Shown piece after piece: positions 63,373 through 64,000 of a stretch of DNA of 64,000 bases; position 1 is the stretch's first letter, and the number at the start of each line of letters is the position of its first letter. The position numbers were made by a program, and so were the translations under genes. A model generated the notes under the pieces. That model was given only the letters and a program-made list of their open reading frames with translations, was not told the origin of the DNA and made no database searches. This stretch comes from Colocasia esculenta (taxonomy: Eukaryota; Streptophyta; Magnoliopsida; Alismatales; Araceae). The stretch covers positions 9,378,712 to 9,442,711 of the forward strand of contig CM024759.1 in NCBI GenBank assembly GCA_014218235.1, written 5' to 3'.

Positions 63373-64000
63373 TCTTTACATTGGCCTTTGACCTTAATTA
63401 ACCTTTTGAACTTGATTTTCTAACTTAACAAAAGGAGAAAAGCTACCTATTTTTAAACTCAAAATTTCTTCAAAGTTATTTGAAATGGGGCAAAGGCAGA
63501 GCAATGATGAGCATCACTGAGTAACCGGGGACATGGGCATCGCAAATGTCTATCTTCGCGTCAAAAAATCTATTCATTATCTCTGCATAATGGTATGATG
63601 GTCACTCACACTGAGTAAATGGGGGTACGGGCATCCCAAATGTCTACCTTCACGTCAAAAGGCGAAAGTGATCCTAATTACCATTTCTCCCACTTTCACT
63701 TGATAAAAGAAACTGTTCAATACGTGAAATAGAGTGAAGCCTCCATGTTTTTAAATCAAGGGCAATGGGTTGTCTATTGTCAATTGTTCATGTAGACATT
63801 GCCATTATTTACCAACTGAACATCACCCACTAAGGTATATGATTTTCTTCAATGGTTTTATTCAAAGGGGTTATGTTATTTTCATATCTTTTTGAACGAT
63901 GTATCCTAAATGCTATAACTTGAGATTCCCAGAGTATTATCTCTTAACCATTGTAGAATTTTTACGTGTCATAATACTAGTCTTTATGACACTTTGTAGT
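63373..64000 (+). mobile_element. Continuation of copia remnant M, noncoding
   Basis: By the TSD logic this is the sequence that originally followed 53136 in M. It is A/T-rich and noncoding, with a two-copy repeat at 63490-63680. It probably belongs to the R/U5 or leader part of the copia element; the end lies beyond the window. Confidence 0.5.
63490..63680. repeat. Two diverged copies of a 94-bp unit
   Basis: ACTGAGTAA followed by GGGCATC and AAATGTCTA.CTTC.CGTCAAAA recurs at 63516 and 63610 with a 94-bp offset. Confidence 0.8.

Noticed and set aside
1..64000. Host protein-coding, tRNA or rRNA genes
   Set aside because: No exon-like conserved domains outside retrotransposon families, no tRNA cloverleaf and no rRNA sequence was recognised by reading. 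A covariance-model scan was not possible here.

Overview
This window looks like an intergenic block from a large, repeat-rich plant genome. I find no host gene, tRNA or rRNA that I can support. Nearly all of it is LTR retrotransposon sequence: Ty3/gypsy chromoviruses of Tekay/Del type (initiator-Met PBS TGGTATCAGAGC and a C-terminal chromodomain), a Tat/Ogre-like Ty3 element with a G-patch after its protease, and Ty1/copia fragments. Element letters below are my own labels. Target-site duplications (TSDs), read by eye, anchor most boundaries.

Layout. 1-6227: copia-type LTR fragments, a 20-bp-based minisatellite (1133-1990), a truncated gypsy LTR (H, 2153-3670) and an LTR-like piece (K). 6228-15621: element A, a complete chromovirus flanked by GATGT, with LTRs of 2262 and 2269 bp and a gag-pol broken by six single-base deletions. 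15627-21190: the rest of K, then an old, heavily decayed gypsy element F on the minus strand. 21573-32448: solo LTR E on the minus strand (TSD GTGGC), split by element B (21652-30419, TSD CGTAG), whose gag-PR-RT-RNase H frame is still open. About 21191-42277: the Tat/Ogre-like element J, which hosts E, solo LTR I (34870-37656, TSD CGACC) in its gag gene, and D. 42278-48740: D, a non-autonomous LARD-like element with 2.9-kb LTRs and a 2.7-kb internal region without a coding frame. 48741-50795: LTR G, sitting in D's 3' LTR. 50796-64000: copia remnant M, holding element C and a duplicated M segment that ends in a TSD-flanked solo LTR.

How the parts relate. The nesting order reads J > D > G > M > C, and J > E > B. 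A, B, C and D share the PBS, the U5 module, a hairpin near the LTR TATA and the sequence next to the 3' LTR. D encodes nothing, so D-type elements were probably moved by proteins from A/B/C-type relatives. The most distinctive signals are conserved or covarying short palindromes in and beside the LTRs, the 20/60-bp higher-order minisatellite, a GATC-centred palindrome array in J, and the rearranged C locus.
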